The notes: generated by a model from the sequence alone, not told the origin. Counted from the first letter of the stretch, positions 26,128-35,908 are shown. The stretch: DNA of 64,000 bases from Rhodoferax potami (GCF_032193765.1 NZ_JAVBIJ010000001.1:2108001-2172000); one strand, 5' to 3'. Numbers and translations are program-made.

Positions 26128-28389
26128 TTATTCGTTACGACTCGGTACCAAAATCTCGCGCTGGCCGCTACCGCTCATGGCACTGACCAGCCCTGCTTTT
26201 TCCATGTCTTCCACAAGCCGGGCTGCGCGGTTATAGCCAATTTTGAGGTGCCGCTGTACCAGCGAGATACTGGCCTTGCGATTCTTGAGGACCACCTCAA
26301 CCGCCTGGTCGTACATCGGGTCTTTTTCGCCGCCGCCCTCTTCTCCGCCGGGGCCGTCCTCTCCATCGACCGTGCCACCTTCGAGCACGCCTTCGATGTA
26401 GTCTGGCTCACCTTGGCTCTTGAGGTAGCTCACCACGCGGTGCACCTCGTCGTCACTCACAAACGCGCCATGCACCCGCACCGGGAACCCGGTTCCACTG
26501 GCCATGTAGAGCATGTCACCCATACCCAGCAGAGCCTCTGCGCCCATCTGGTCCAGGATGGTGCGGCTGTCGATTTTGGAGCCTACCGAAAACGCGATGC
26601 GCGTCGGAATGTTGGCCTTGATCAGACCCGTAATCACGTCCACACTGGGACGCTGAGTGGCCAAAATCAAGTGGATGCCAGCCGCTCGCGCCTTCTGGGC
26701 CAGCCGCGCAATCAACTCTTCAATCTTCTTGCCCACCACCATCATTAAATCGGCCAGCTCATCGATGATGACCACGATGTGCGGCAAGCGCTGCAAGGGC
26801 TCAGGACTCTCAGGCGTGAGGCTAAAGGGGTTGTAAATGAACTCGCCCTTGGCTTTGGCTTCGTCGATCTTGACGTTGTATCCAGCCAGGTTACGCACAC
26901 CCATCTTGCTCATGAGCTTGTAGCGCTTTTCCATCTCGGCCACGCACCAGTTCAGGCCATGTGCCGCCTGCTTCATATCGGTAACCACGGGGGCTAACAA
27001 ATGCGGGATGCCTTCATAGACCGACATTTCCAGCATCTTGGGGTCGATCATCAGCAGGCGCACGTCACGGGCCTCGGCCTTGTAGAGCAAGGACAAGATC
27101 ATGGCGTTGATACCCACCGACTTGCCCGAGCCGGTAGTGCCCGCCACCAGCACGTGCGGCATCTTGGCGAGATCAGCCACGATAGGGTTGCCGATGATGT
27201 CTTTGCCTAAGCCCATTGTGAGCATGGACTTGGCTTCGTTGTAGACCTGCGAACCCAAAATCTCCGAGAGGCGGATGCTTTGGCGCTTGGCATTGGGCAA
27301 CTCCAGCGCCATGTAGTTTTTGCCCGGAATGGTCTCCACTACCCGGATGGAAACCAAGCTCAAGCTCCGCGCCAAGTCTTTCGCCAAGCCCACGATCTGC
27401 GAGCCCTTGACGCCGGTGGCAGGTTCGATTTCGTACCGGGTAATGACCGGCCCCGGCTGGGCCAGCACCACACGCACTTCGACGCCAAAGTCTTTCAACT
27501 TCTTCTCGATCATGCGGCTGGTCATTTCCAGCGTCTCGGGAGACACCGTTTCCTGCCGCACTTGCGGGTCATCCAGCAGTGCCACTTGGGGCAATTTGCT
27601 ATCGGGCATCTCAGTGAACAAAGGCTTTTGCCGCTCCTTGGCGACCCGCACGCTAGGCGGCAGCTCCACCAGCACAGGCTCAATCACGACCGGGGCCGGC
27701 GCTTGGTACACCACCGTCTCCTCACGCTCCTCGAGGAAAACCTCTTCACGCTCGCGAACCGCCAATTGGCCCAATTCACGATCTTGGGCTTCCTCTTTCT
27801 TCTCGCGGCGACTCTCCAGCAAGGAATACAAGAAGGCACCGATGCGCTCCGCGACCCGCGGCCACGAAAAATTAAACACCATCGAAACGCCCACCAAGCC
27901 GAGCACGATTGCCACCAAGCCTGACCCAGCAAAGCCCATCCAACGCACGCTCCAAGGCCCGATCAATTGCCCCATGGCACCGCCACTGGCACCCGGGAGC
28001 ATCAACTCCAAGCGGTACAGGCGCGCCCACTCGAGCGAGGTGCTGGAACACATCAACAGAGCCAAGCCACACCAGAACAACCAACGGCGGTTCACCGGCG
28101 CAACTGCCACCGGCTCTTGCGGACCATCTCCACGCAATCGCTGGGCCAACAAAGACAACCAACCACGCGCTGCAGCGGCAACACACCACCACACCGAGAA
28201 ACCGAAAAGGAAATAGCTCAGATCTGACCACAGGGCACCCAAGCGCCCCACATGGTTCTTGGTCGGCGCGCCCGAGCCCGAAGTGGACCAGGCAGCGTCC
28301 TGCGCAGAATGGCTGAACAGCGCGATCAGCCACAAGGCCAGCAGCACAAAGCCCACCACCAGTGCAATTTCGCTCGCAAAGCGACTCAC
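26128..28389 (-). CDS. ftsK: DNA translocase FtsK
   Basis: FtsK sits at the division septum and pumps chromosome dimers for XerCD resolution. The 753-residue protein is a compact FtsK/SpoIIIE-type version. It has four N-terminal membrane segments (about residues 8-175), a short charged linker (Glu-rich, about residues 195-230) rather than the long Pro/Gln linker of E. coli, an alpha/beta motor with Walker [12 protein letters not shown] and Walker [15 protein letters not shown], and a gamma winged-helix domain at the C-terminus (from [15 protein letters not shown]) that reads KOPS sites. It follows the crp-like gene by about 108 bp and precedes lolA. Confidence 0.97.
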   Translation of the reverse strand: MSRFASEIALVVGFVLLALWLIALFSHSAQDAAWSTSGSGAPTKNHVGRLGALWSDLSYFLFGFSVWWCVAAAARGWLSLLAQRLRGDGPQEPVAVAPVNRRWLFWCGLALLMCSSTSLEWARLYRLELMLPGASGGAMGQLIGPWSVRWMGFAGSGLVAIVLGLVGVSMVFNFSWPRVAERIGAFLYSLLESRREKKEEAQDRELGQLAVREREEVFLEEREETVVYQAPAPVVIEPVLVELPPSVRVAKERQKPLFTEMPDSKLPQVALLDDPQVRQETVSPETLEMTSRMIEKKLKDFGVEVRVVLAQPGPVITRYEIEPATGVKGSQIVGLAKDLARSLSLVSIRVVETIPGKNYMALELPNAKRQSIRLSEILGSQVYNEAKSMLTMGLGKDIIGNPIVADLAKMPHVLVAGTTGSGKSVGINAMILSLLYKAEARDVRLLMIDPKMLEMSVYEGIPHLLAPVVTDMKQAAHGLNWCVAEMEKRYKLMSKMGVRNLAGYNVKIDEAKAKGEFIYNPFSLTPESPEPLQRLPHIVVIIDELADLMMVVGKKIEELIARLAQKARAAGIHLILATQRPSVDVITGLIKANIPTRIAFSVGSKIDSRTILDQMGAEALLGMGDMLYMASGTGFPVRVHGAFVSDDEVHRVVSYLKSQGEPDYIEGVLEGGTVDGEDGPGGEEGGGEKDPMYDQAVEVVLKNRKASISLVQRHLKIGYNRAARLVEDMEKAGLVSAMSGSGQREILVPSRNE

Positions 28390-28497
28390 ACCCGCGGGGG
28401 GCTCTTAAACCTTTTTACGTGTCGGGGAATGAAGTGTGTGTAATGAATAGGTCATGTGCAGACACGCAGCCCGATCCGGCTGCGCAGACGCTGTAGA

Positions 28498-29172
28498 TCA
28501 GCGGGGTTTGGAGCGGCGCTCCCACACCCGGATACCACCGTCCTTGTTGGTTTTGATAAAGCCCTGGTCCTCGAAGTCTTTCATGACACGGCTGACCATC
28601 TCGCGGGAAGCGCCCACCATTTTGGAAAGGTCCGAGCGCGACACTTTTTCGCGGATCAGCATTTCGCTCTTGTCTACCGGCTCGGCCATGTCCAGCAATA
28701 CGTTGGCCACACGCCCGTACACACCCATCAGGGCCAATGAAACAATTTTTTGATCGGCGGTGCGCAGGCGCTGGACCAGCCCCCGCATAACAGCCGCCAT
28801 GATGGTGATGTTGGCATTGACTGCGCGGGTAAAGTCTTCTCGCCCCAGCACCAGCACATCCATTTGCGTATCTGCTTGAACCGTAGCGGAGTGGGCCTCG
28901 TTGTCAATCAAGCTCATCTCGCCGATGTAGTCTCCGGCCTTCAAGGTCGCGAGGATGACTTCTTTGCCTTTGCTGTCGGTCTTTACGACATGGGCTCGGC
29001 CGGAAAGGATCAGGTAGAGGGCGTTCGAGATTTCGCCCTGCTGCACCACATCCTCCCCTTTCTTGATCTTGCGCTTGGTGACATTGCCAGCCAAGTCCTC
29101 TACCTGCTCCAGGGTCAAATTGGCGAAAAGAGGGACTCGGCGGATTAAATCCTGGTTACTCAACATTGCCAT
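28498..29172 (-). CDS. Crp/Fnr-family transcriptional regulator
   Basis: This 224-residue regulator has an N-terminal cyclic-nucleotide-binding fold (about residues 12-125, with LKAGDYIGEMSLID where CRP holds its phosphate-binding cassette; the Arg of the cAMP-binding RSA motif is replaced, EAHSATV) and a C-terminal winged helix (SRSDLSKMVGASREMVSRVM). FNR-type cysteines for an Fe-S cluster are absent. The effector is therefore unclear; c-di-GMP-binding Clp-like regulators in related bacteria are one possibility. The start ATG 29172 has GGAG upstream. It is divergent from trxB with about 156 bp between. In this genus the gene often sits beside trxB. Confidence 0.92.
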   Translation of the reverse strand: MAMLSNQDLIRRVPLFANLTLEQVEDLAGNVTKRKIKKGEDVVQQGEISNALYLILSGRAHVVKTDSKGKEVILATLKAGDYIGEMSLIDNEAHSATVQADTQMDVLVLGREDFTRAVNANITIMAAVMRGLVQRLRTADQKIVSLALMGVYGRVANVLLDMAEPVDKSEMLIREKVSRSDLSKMVGASREMVSRVMKDFEDQGFIKTNKDGGIRVWERRSKPR

Positions 29173-29252
29173 TGATAAGCGCTCCTGCTTGCTTTTATGC
29201 GATTTCCTACAATCGGGGGTCGGGCTTTGAAATGCCCAGAAGAACCCGCAAG

Positions 29253-30280
<1,028 letters not shown>

Positions 30281-30282
<2 letters not shown>

Positions 30283-30302
30283 GCCCTCAGGGCTGCATTT
30301 TT
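30281..30302 (+). terminator. weak trxB terminator
   Basis: AGCCC-TCA-GGGCT forms a 5-bp stem at the trxB stop, followed by GCATTTTTC. The stem is short and the U run is offset, so termination may be partial. Confidence 0.45.
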
Positions 30303-30317
30303 CGAACCGGCTATAAT
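30289..30317 (+). promoter_or_regulatory. rpmBG promoter (-10 TATAAT)
   Basis: A consensus TATAAT lies at 30312-30317 within GGCTATAATCTGAGG. The -35 region about 17 bp upstream is poor. Transcription would start near 30324 and leave a leader of about 150 bases before rpmB. Confidence 0.55.
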
Positions 30318-30327
30318 CTGAGGCTTT

Positions 30328-30420
30328 GCTGAATTCGCCCCGTGAGGGGCCGCCCTTCTGGAAGGGGTTCAGCAGATTCCGTTGAGGTGATCGACGGGGG
30401 GTTACCGCCACCCTTTTTTT
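30328..30420 (+). promoter_or_regulatory. structured rpmB leader: three-way junction plus T7 tract
   Basis: GCTGAA (30328-30333) pairs with TTCAGC (30368-30373). Inside are two further stems: GCCCC/GGGGC around GTGA (30337-30350) and CCCTT/AAGGG around CTGG (30353-30366). Together they form a three-way junction. Further on, GGGT...ACCC runs into seven T (30414-30420), resembling an attenuator. This could be a ribosomal-protein-binding or attenuation leader controlling rpmB-rpmG; I do not recognise a named family. Confidence 0.5.
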
Positions 30421-30474
30421 GGCGAGGTGAGGTCGGTGTACTTTTGCACTGGCCGTATCAATCGGAGTGTCCAC

Positions 30475-30708
30475 ATGGCACGCGTATGTGAAGTAACGGG
30501 CAAAGGCCCCATGGTCGGAAACAATGTTTCCCACGCCAACAACAAAACCAAGCGCCGGTTCCTGCCGAACCTGCAATATCGCCGTTTCTGGGTCGAAACT
30601 GAAAACCGTTGGGTTCGCCTGCGGATTTCGAATGCAGGTTTGCGCCTGATCGACAAAAAGGGTATCGATGTTGTGCTCGCAGATTTGCGCGCACGTGGCC
30701 AGGCATAA
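30475..30708 (+). CDS. rpmB: 50S ribosomal protein L28
   Basis: L28 is a 77-residue large-subunit protein. The family start [20 protein letters not shown] is exact, and the rest ([13 protein letters not shown], the [16 protein letters not shown] segment, the C-terminal LRARGQA) is normal. The ATG at 30475 has CGGAG upstream; an in-frame ATG 16 codons earlier would lie in the leader. It is 11 bp upstream of rpmG, forming the standard rpmBG pair. Confidence 0.98.
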   Translation: MARVCEVTGKGPMVGNNVSHANNKTKRRFLPNLQYRRFWVETENRWVRLRISNAGLRLIDKKGIDVVLADLRARGQA

Positions 30709-30719
30709 GGAGCAACACC

Positions 30720-30890
30720 ATGGCAACCAAAGGCGGACGCGAAAAAATCAAGCTGGAATCTACAGCTGGTACCGGTCACTTCTACACGACCGACAAGAAC
30801 AAGAAGACCATGCCCGAGAAAATGTTGATCAAGAAATTTGATCCCGTTGCTCGCAAGCACGTCGACTACAAGGAAATCAAGCTGAAGTAA
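30720..30890 (+). CDS. rpmG: 50S ribosomal protein L33
   Basis: L33 is a 56-residue large-subunit protein. It starts [20 protein letters not shown] and ends YKEIKLK. The zinc-ribbon cysteines found in some L33 versions are absent (the C-minus form), which fits zinc-independent L33. A strong AAGGAG ribosome site precedes the ATG, and a terminator follows the stop by about 20 bases. Confidence 0.98.
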   Translation: MATKGGREKIKLESTAGTGHFYTTDKNKKTMPEKMLIKKFDPVARKHVDYKEIKLK

Positions 30891-30907
30891 TTCACGCTTG
30901 CCTTGAT

Positions 30908-30936
30908 GAAAAGCCCGCCTTGAGCGGGCTTTTTTA
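30908..30936 (+). terminator. rpmBG terminator
   Basis: AGCCCGC and GCGGGCT form a 7-bp stem around a CTTGA loop, followed by TTTTTT. An A run before it could make it work in both directions. Confidence 0.9.
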
Positions 30937-30969
30937 CGCCCATTACTTTTGAGCTGTTTCGCTCCGAAC

Positions 30970-31057
30970 GAGGTGGTGAGTGCGCCGGCTTTGCTTCGTG
31001 TCCCCCGCCCTGCGGGCTCCTCCTTGACCTACGCAAAGCCGACGCACTCACCACCTC
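30970..31057. repeat. 25-bp inverted repeat, MITE-like or large hairpin
   Basis: The arms 30970-30994 and 31033-31057 are inverted copies with a single mismatch; the left arm starts GAGGTGGTGAGTGCG and ends GGCTTTGC. The 38-base centre contains CCCGCCCTGCGGGCTCCTCC and no ORF. The structure stands alone between the terminators of two convergent genes, so it is not needed for termination. Terminal inverted repeats around a short non-coding centre suggest a miniature transposable element or a REP-like unit, but no target-site duplication is obvious. Confidence 0.75.
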
Positions 31058-31082
31058 TCGCTATAGAGAAACATACAAGCGT

Positions 31083-31107
31083 AAAAAAGCCCGCACTAGG
31101 CGGGCTT
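31083..31107 (-). terminator. desaturase terminator
   Basis: AAGCCCGC and GCGGGCTT form an 8-bp stem around ACTAG. On the minus strand the stem runs into six T, about 20 bases after the desaturase stop codon. Confidence 0.9.
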
Positions 31108-31127
31108 CAATACTGAAAGGCAAACGC

Positions 31128-32342
31128 TTAGACGCGTGCAGCACGCAGCTTCATAGAGAAGTCACGCAGGGCGGCAATACCGCTCTCTTCAGCGCGGTGG
31201 CACCATGCTTGCAGATCTTTGGTCAGCTGCTCGCGAGAGACGCTAGTGTTCAGCCACAACTGGCGCAACTCTTCGCGCATCGTCACCATCTTGTCCAGAA
31301 CCGGCGAGGCTGCACGGGCCTGAGCCAATTGCGAAGCCTCAGCGGCCGGCACTTTCTCCACATCGCGGTGCATCCAGCGTTTGGCGGCTTGGATCACAGC
31401 GGCATCTGCGCTACGCGCTTTCATGGCTGCGAGCTCAACACGTGCTGCCTGGCGCACACCGTTGGCATAGGCGGCCATGATTTCATAACGGTTAGCGATC
31501 AGCGCCTCGAGGGTTTTCTCATCAGCCACAGGGCGGACATCACCGTAAGCGGCTTTAGGCGGTGTCTTTTTGACTTTCGCCAAACCCAAGGCGCTCATGA
31601 TGGAGATATACATCCAGCCGATATCGAACTCGTAAGGCTTCACCGACAGCTTTGCTGATGTAGGGTAGGTGTGGTGGTTGTTGTGCAACTCTTCACCAGC
31701 AATGATGATGCCCCAAGGAGAGATGTTGGTGGAAGCGTCGGTCGCCTCAAAGTTGCGGTAGCCCCAATAGTGGGCCGCGCCGTTGATGATGCCGGCAGCG
31801 GTGATAGGCGTCCACGCCATTTGCAAAGCCCAGACTGCAAGACCAGCTGCACCGAACAAAAACAGGTCGATGATCATCATCAAACCCACGCCCTGCCAAG
31901 AGAAGCGGGTGTACAGGTTGCGCTCAATCCAGTCATCGGGCGTGCCGTGGCCGAAACGGGCCATAGTTTCCTTGTTCTTGGACTCTGCGCGGTAGAGTTC
32001 CGCTCCGCGGAACAACACGGTTTTGATGCCATGCACATGGGGGCTGTGCGGATCTTCCGCCTGCTCGCACTTGGCGTGGTGCTTGCGGTGGATCGCCGCC
32101 CACTCTTTGGTAACTTGGCCTGTCGTCAGCCACAGCCAGAAACGGAAGAAATGGGACGCGATCGGGTGCAGGTCCAAAGACCGGTGCGCTTGGTGGCGGT
32201 GCAAGAAGACCGTCACACTGATCATGGTGATGTGCGTCAACGCCAAAGTGAACAAAACAATTTGCCACCAAGCCAGATCCCACGTGCCATGGGCCAGCCA
32301 CTCGATGGCTGCGTTCAAAACTGCCCAGTCAGGTAACAACAT
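31128..32342 (-). CDS. membrane acyl desaturase (delta-9 type)
   Basis: This is a di-iron membrane desaturase that puts a cis double bond into acyl chains. The 404-residue protein has the three histidine boxes: HRHQAH near residue 48, HRKHH near residue 86, and HNNHH near residue 219. Hydrophobic pairs lie between the boxes. The C-terminal 150 residues are an extra, helical, Ala/Arg-rich extension beyond the desaturase core. A role in membrane fluidity, for example in the cold, is usual for the family. It lies downstream of the rRNA methyltransferase gene but is separated by a terminator and a leader with a 9-bp inverted repeat. Confidence 0.93.
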   Translation of the reverse strand: MLLPDWAVLNAAIEWLAHGTWDLAWWQIVLFTLALTHITMISVTVFLHRHQAHRSLDLHPIASHFFRFWLWLTTGQVTKEWAAIHRKHHAKCEQAEDPHSPHVHGIKTVLFRGAELYRAESKNKETMARFGHGTPDDWIERNLYTRFSWQGVGLMMIIDLFLFGAAGLAVWALQMAWTPITAAGIINGAAHYWGYRNFEATDASTNISPWGIIIAGEELHNNHHTYPTSAKLSVKPYEFDIGWMYISIMSALGLAKVKKTPPKAAYGDVRPVADEKTLEALIANRYEIMAAYANGVRQAARVELAAMKARSADAAVIQAAKRWMHRDVEKVPAAEASQLAQARAASPVLDKMVTMREELRQLWLNTSVSREQLTKDLQAWCHRAEESGIAALRDFSMKLRAARV

Positions 32343-32380
32343 AGTTTGCTCAATCTCTCAACGAGGTTTGGTTAGTTATG

Positions 32381-32407
32381 ACAAGGCGGCGACCTACACC
32401 GCCTTGT
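32381..32407. other. 9-bp perfect inverted repeat upstream of the desaturase
   Basis: ACAAGGCGG and CCGCCTTGT are separated by nine bases, 39-65 bp before the desaturase start. It could be an operator for a dimeric regulator or a hairpin in the mRNA leader. Confidence 0.5.
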
Positions 32408-32452
32408 GAGACCGCTATTTTAGACGCGGCAGCCAATTTTGGGCGACTTAAA

Positions 32453-32483
32453 TCAAAACGAAGTTAAAAAACATTAACTTTCG
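32453..32483 (-). terminator. terminator after the rRNA methyltransferase gene
   Basis: On the minus strand, CGAAAGTTAA and TTAACTTCG form a stem with one bulge, followed by TTTTGATTT. It lies about 10 bases after the stop codon at 32493. Confidence 0.65.
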
Positions 32484-32492
32484 TCAAAACAA

Positions 32493-33764
32493 TCACTTCT
32501 TTTGCCAAGCCGCAGCAAAGAAACCGTCCGTTCCGTGGCGATGAGGCCACAAACGGAGGTAAAGCTGCCCGTCTTCGCCGCCGGCGCACAAGCTTGGGGC
32601 GCCCTCCACCTTCTGTGCTGCCAAGACTTCTCCGGCCGACAAAGGCACAAAGTCTGGGTTGGCTGCAGCAAAGGCTTCGGCAATCGCTTCGTTTTCCTGC
32701 GGCAATACGCTGCAGGTTGCATACACCAGGCGACCACCCGACTTCACCATGCGCGATGCACTTTGCAGAATCGCGGCCTGTTTCACCGCCATCTCTTCTA
32801 CACCGGCCATCGTCTGGCGCCACTTAAGGTCCGGATTACGGCGCAAAGTTCCCAAGCCGGTGCAAGGCGCGTCCACCAACACCCGGTCGAGCTTGCCTGT
32901 CAGGCGTTTCACACGGTCATCCCGCTCGTGCGCGATGGCTGCCGGGTGCACATTGGACAGACCGCTGCGCGCCATGCGTGGTTTGAGCGCATCGAGGCGG
33001 TGGGCGGAGGTGTCAAACGCGTACAGGCGGCCGGTGCTGCGCATCGAAGCGCCCAGGGCCAAAGTTTTGCCACCGGCGCCCGCACAAAAGTCCACCACCA
33101 TTTCGCCGCGCTTGGCGTCGACCAACATGGCGAGCAGCTGGGAGCCCTCGTCCTGAACTTCAAAATCACCGCGCAAAAACGCCTCGTTCTTGTTCAGTGC
33201 GGGTTTGCCCGCAATGCGCAAGCCCCAAGGGGAAAACGGGGTCGGCACTGCCTTGATACCCGCTTGTTGGAGTTCTTTTTGCACATCGGCGCGCTTGGCT
33301 TTAAGTGCGTTAACACGCAAATCCAGGCCTGCGCCGAGGTTCAGGTTTTCCACCAAAGGCCAGAAACCAGCGCCCAACTGGTCTTTCAAGGGCTGCACCA
33401 GCCATTCAGGCAGGTTGTGGCGATGGCGCTCCATCAAGTCTTCGGGCTTGACGGCTTCGCACTGGTCGAGCCAGCGCTTTTCTTGGTCCGTCAATGCGCT
33501 GCGCAGGAAATCACCGGGGCCGTAAAAACCCAGAATCGCCAAACGGCGCTCCTTGGGGCCGCTACCGGAAGGCGCCAGGTGGTCAAACAGCAGTTTTTTG
33601 CGCAAAACGGTGTAGACCGTTTCGGCGAGGGTGGCGCGCTCGCGCGGCCCCAAGCCACGGTTGTCGCGGAAAAAACGGGAGACGATGGCGTCTGCGGGAT
33701 GGTCGAATTTGAGAGTGAGCCGGACCAATTCGGAACAGGCGTCAAGCAGAGCTTTTGGATGCAT
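32493..33764 (-). CDS. RsmB/NOP-family 16S rRNA m5C methyltransferase
   Basis: This enzyme methylates cytosine C5 in rRNA (RsmB/NOP2 family) using SAM. The 423-residue protein has an N-terminal RNA-binding region and a C-terminal Rossmann-like methyltransferase domain. The SAM motif is VVDFCAGAGGKTLALG. The two catalytic cysteines appear in motif IV, DAPCTGLGTLRRNP, and motif VI, YATCSVLPQENE. It resembles RsmB but lacks a clear NusB-like domain, so another target (such as RsmF or a related site) is possible. Its ATG is only 16 bp from the divergent DUF1653 gene, so its promoter must lie inside that gene. Confidence 0.93.
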   Translation of the reverse strand: MHPKALLDACSELVRLTLKFDHPADAIVSRFFRDNRGLGPRERATLAETVYTVLRKKLLFDHLAPSGSGPKERRLAILGFYGPGDFLRSALTDQEKRWLDQCEAVKPEDLMERHRHNLPEWLVQPLKDQLGAGFWPLVENLNLGAGLDLRVNALKAKRADVQKELQQAGIKAVPTPFSPWGLRIAGKPALNKNEAFLRGDFEVQDEGSQLLAMLVDAKRGEMVVDFCAGAGGKTLALGASMRSTGRLYAFDTSAHRLDALKPRMARSGLSNVHPAAIAHERDDRVKRLTGKLDRVLVDAPCTGLGTLRRNPDLKWRQTMAGVEEMAVKQAAILQSASRMVKSGGRLVYATCSVLPQENEAIAEAFAAANPDFVPLSAGEVLAAQKVEGAPSLCAGGEDGQLYLRLWPHRHGTDGFFAAAWQKK

Positions 33765-33780
33765 AGCCTAGTATTGTCCC

Positions 33781-34032
33781 ATGTTCGATGAAAAACTCCC
33801 CCCACTCGTTGTCACCCCACCCGGTACATACCGCCATTACAAGGGCGGCATGTACCAAGTGCTGGACACGGTGCGCCACAGCGAAACCTGCGAGCCCATG
33901 ACCCTTTACCGCGCGCTGTACGGCGAACAGGGCCTGTGGGTGCGCCCGGCCGCCATGTTTTTGGAAACCGTGGTGATTGACGGTGTGACCCAACCGCGCT
34001 TCACCCTCATTACCCAAGAAAAAGCCACCTAG
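33781..34032 (+). CDS. DUF1653 protein
   Basis: This 83-residue protein matches the DUF1653 family, with the pattern PGTYRHYKGGMYQVLD, ETCEPMTLYRALYG and LWVRPAAMFLE. The function is not established. There is no Shine-Dalgarno before the ATG; TAGTAT lies only six bases upstream and could be a -10 box, so the mRNA may be leaderless. The stop codon is the TAG of a CTAGC that begins a dispersed repeat copy. Confidence 0.9.
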   Translation: MFDEKLPPLVVTPPGTYRHYKGGMYQVLDTVRHSETCEPMTLYRALYGEQGLWVRPAAMFLETVVIDGVTQPRFTLITQEKAT

Positions 34033-34077
34033 CTCACGCTTAGTAAGCGTAAGCAGCTCTCTTTTTTATAGCAAAAC
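34029..34077 (+). repeat. dispersed element, copy 7
   Basis: This copy starts CTAGCTCACGCTTAGTAAGC and continues GTAAGCAGCTCTCTTTTTTA with TAGCAAAAC. Its first TAG is the DUF1653 stop, and it ends at the stop codon of the convergent histidine kinase. Confidence 0.65.
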
Positions 34078-35147
34078 TAGCCCAAAGGCAGCACCAGCTC
34101 AGCCTCGATGCCCCCACCGGGCCGGTTGCGCAGCTGCAAGCTGCCCCCGTGCTGGCGCGCAATATCGTGGGCGGCAGCCAAACCCAGACCTACCCCACCG
34201 GTGTGCCGGTTGCGAGAACCCTCCACCCGATAAAAGGGCTGCAGCACCCTGCTGAGCTCGGCCTCAGGGATTCCGGGGCCATCGTCATGCACCAGCACCC
34301 GCAGCATCGGCCCTGCCGGTACGAGGTGCACCCGGGCACTGCCGCCGTAGCGCACCGCGTTGTCCAGCAAATTGCTGATGCACCGCCGCAGCGCGGTGGG
34401 CTGCGCCCGCACCGGGGGCACAGGTGGCAGGGTCAGGGCCTGCACATCATGGCCACAGTCCTGCTGGTCGTGCGCCAGGCTCTCAACCAGCGACACCATG
34501 TCCATCGGCACCCAGGGCTCCGCATCGGCGGCACCCCGCAAATAGTCCAGGGTGACCCGGATCATGGTGTCCATCTCCGCGACATCTTTGGCAAAGCGCT
34601 GGCGGTCGGCTGCATCCTTCAAGGATTCGGCGCGCAGAGCCAATCGGGTCAGCGGCGTGCGCAGGTCGTGCGACACCGCGGCCACGAACTGGTCGCGCTC
34701 TTCCAGCTGGGCCCGGATGCGCTGCTGCATCCGGTTGAACACCTGGGTGGCCTCGCGGCATTCGCGGGTGCCGCTCTCGGGCAACGGTGGCCGGTGAATG
34801 TTGTGGCCCAGCTCCCGGGCCGCACCGGCCAGGCGCCGCACCGGGTCTGACAGCCAACGGGCACCGATCCACGCCGCCAACAAAAGGGCCGAAAGACGTA
34901 CCCCAATGTCCAGCAGCAACTCCAATGGCGGTGGCCCGTGGGGCGGCAGCGGCAAGCCAGGTGGTGGCATGCCGGGCGGAAAATCCGGCCGCATCTCAAA
35001 CAACATGGTGAGCGCAAGCACATGGCTGCTGATCACAGCCACCGCCAGCAGCATGGCCAAGCGGCCGAACAAACTATCCGGTAAACAGCGCTCCGCGCCC
35101 GAAGCCAGTCGCGCCCTCCAGGTGTGCAGCAGGCTCACACCCGCCAT
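34077..35147 (-). CDS. sensor histidine kinase (EnvZ/OmpR type)
   Basis: This 356-residue sensor kinase has two membrane helices (about residues 28-50 and 77-96) joined by a loop of only 25 or so residues. The loop is rich in Pro and Gly with one His (DFPPGMPPPGLPLPPHGPPP). A HAMP-like linker, HisKA with the phospho-acceptor His160 (AAVSHDLRTPLTRL), and HATPase with NLLDNAVRYG and DDGPGIPEAEL follow. So short a periplasmic part suggests sensing within the membrane, of ions, or through a partner. It overlaps the response regulator by 13 bp and follows it in one operon. The neighbouring EF-hand gene hints at a calcium link, but nothing in the kinase shows that. Confidence 0.95.
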   Translation of the reverse strand: MAGVSLLHTWRARLASGAERCLPDSLFGRLAMLLAVAVISSHVLALTMLFEMRPDFPPGMPPPGLPLPPHGPPPLELLLDIGVRLSALLLAAWIGARWLSDPVRRLAGAARELGHNIHRPPLPESGTRECREATQVFNRMQQRIRAQLEERDQFVAAVSHDLRTPLTRLALRAESLKDAADRQRFAKDVAEMDTMIRVTLDYLRGAADAEPWVPMDMVSLVESLAHDQQDCGHDVQALTLPPVPPVRAQPTALRRCISNLLDNAVRYGGSARVHLVPAGPMLRVLVHDDGPGIPEAELSRVLQPFYRVEGSRNRHTGGVGLGLAAAHDIARQHGGSLQLRNRPGGGIEAELVLPLG

Positions 35148-35875
35148 GCCATCCGCCCTTGGACCGACTGGACATTGAACATGTAACCCGCGCCGCGCAC
35201 GGTTTTGATCATGGAGGGCTCGTCCGGGTCATCGGCCAGCTTTTGCCGAAGCCGGGAGACCAGCAGGTCAATGCTGCGCTCAAACGCGTCCATGGCGCGG
35301 CCGCGCGCTTGCTCCATCAGCTGGTCGCGGCTGAACAGGCGCCGGGGCGTCTGCAAAAAGGTATTCAAGAGCCGGAACTCGGCATTGGAGAGGGCCACCA
35401 CCAAACCGGTGGGCGACACCAGAGTGCGCTCCTCGCGGTGCAGCTCCCAGCCGTCAAAACAAACCACGTCGCTGCGGGCCAGGTTCGGGGCGGCGTCGTG
35501 GGCGCCTTGCGAACGGCGCAGCACGGTGTGGATGCGGGCGACCAGCTCACGCGGCTCAAAGGGTTTGCCCATGTAATCGTCCGCCCCGTTTTCTAGCCCC
35601 ATGATGCGGTCAAAGGTGGTGGTCCGCGCGGTGAGCATGATCACCGGGATCTGCGAACGCTCCCGGATTTCGCGGGACAGCGTGAGGCCATCGGTGCCCG
35701 GCAGCATCACATCCAGCACCACCAGGTTCACGGTATGGCGCTCCAGTTGGGCGCGCATGCTGTCGGCGTCACAGGCGGTGTGCACCTCGAAGTTAAAGCG
35801 ACTGAGGTAGTCGCCCAGCAGCTCGGTGATTTCGGCGTCGTCGTCGACGATGAGGATGGATATCTTGGTATTCAT
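35135..35875 (-). CDS. OmpR-family response regulator
   Basis: This 246-residue DNA-binding regulator pairs with the overlapping kinase. The receiver domain has the acidic triad IVDDD, the phospho-acceptor Asp55 (VVLDVMLPGTDG), a Thr in LTART and the lysine in GKPFEPRELV. The C-terminal winged helix of OmpR/PhoB type contains SNAEFRLLNTFLQ and ERSIDLLVSRLRQKL. ATG 35875 (MNTKISILIV) was chosen because AGGGA lies upstream; the in-frame ATG at 35923 would add an unrelated 16 residues. It is divergent from the EF-hand gene across about 220 bp. Confidence 0.95.
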   Translation of the reverse strand: MNTKISILIVDDDAEITELLGDYLSRFNFEVHTACDADSMRAQLERHTVNLVVLDVMLPGTDGLTLSREIRERSQIPVIMLTARTTTFDRIMGLENGADDYMGKPFEPRELVARIHTVLRRSQGAHDAAPNLARSDVVCFDGWELHREERTLVSPTGLVVALSNAEFRLLNTFLQTPRRLFSRDQLMEQARGRAMDAFERSIDLLVSRLRQKLADDPDEPSMIKTVRGAGYMFNVQSVQGRMAWRV

Positions 35876-35908
35876 GGACAGTCCCTGCGGCCCGGTCAGT
35901 GTAGAAAA

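Noticed and set aside
28465..28484. CGCAGC...GCTGCG hairpin between the crp-like gene and ftsK
   Set aside because: There is no T run on either strand, so it cannot be supported as a terminator, and no other function is evident.
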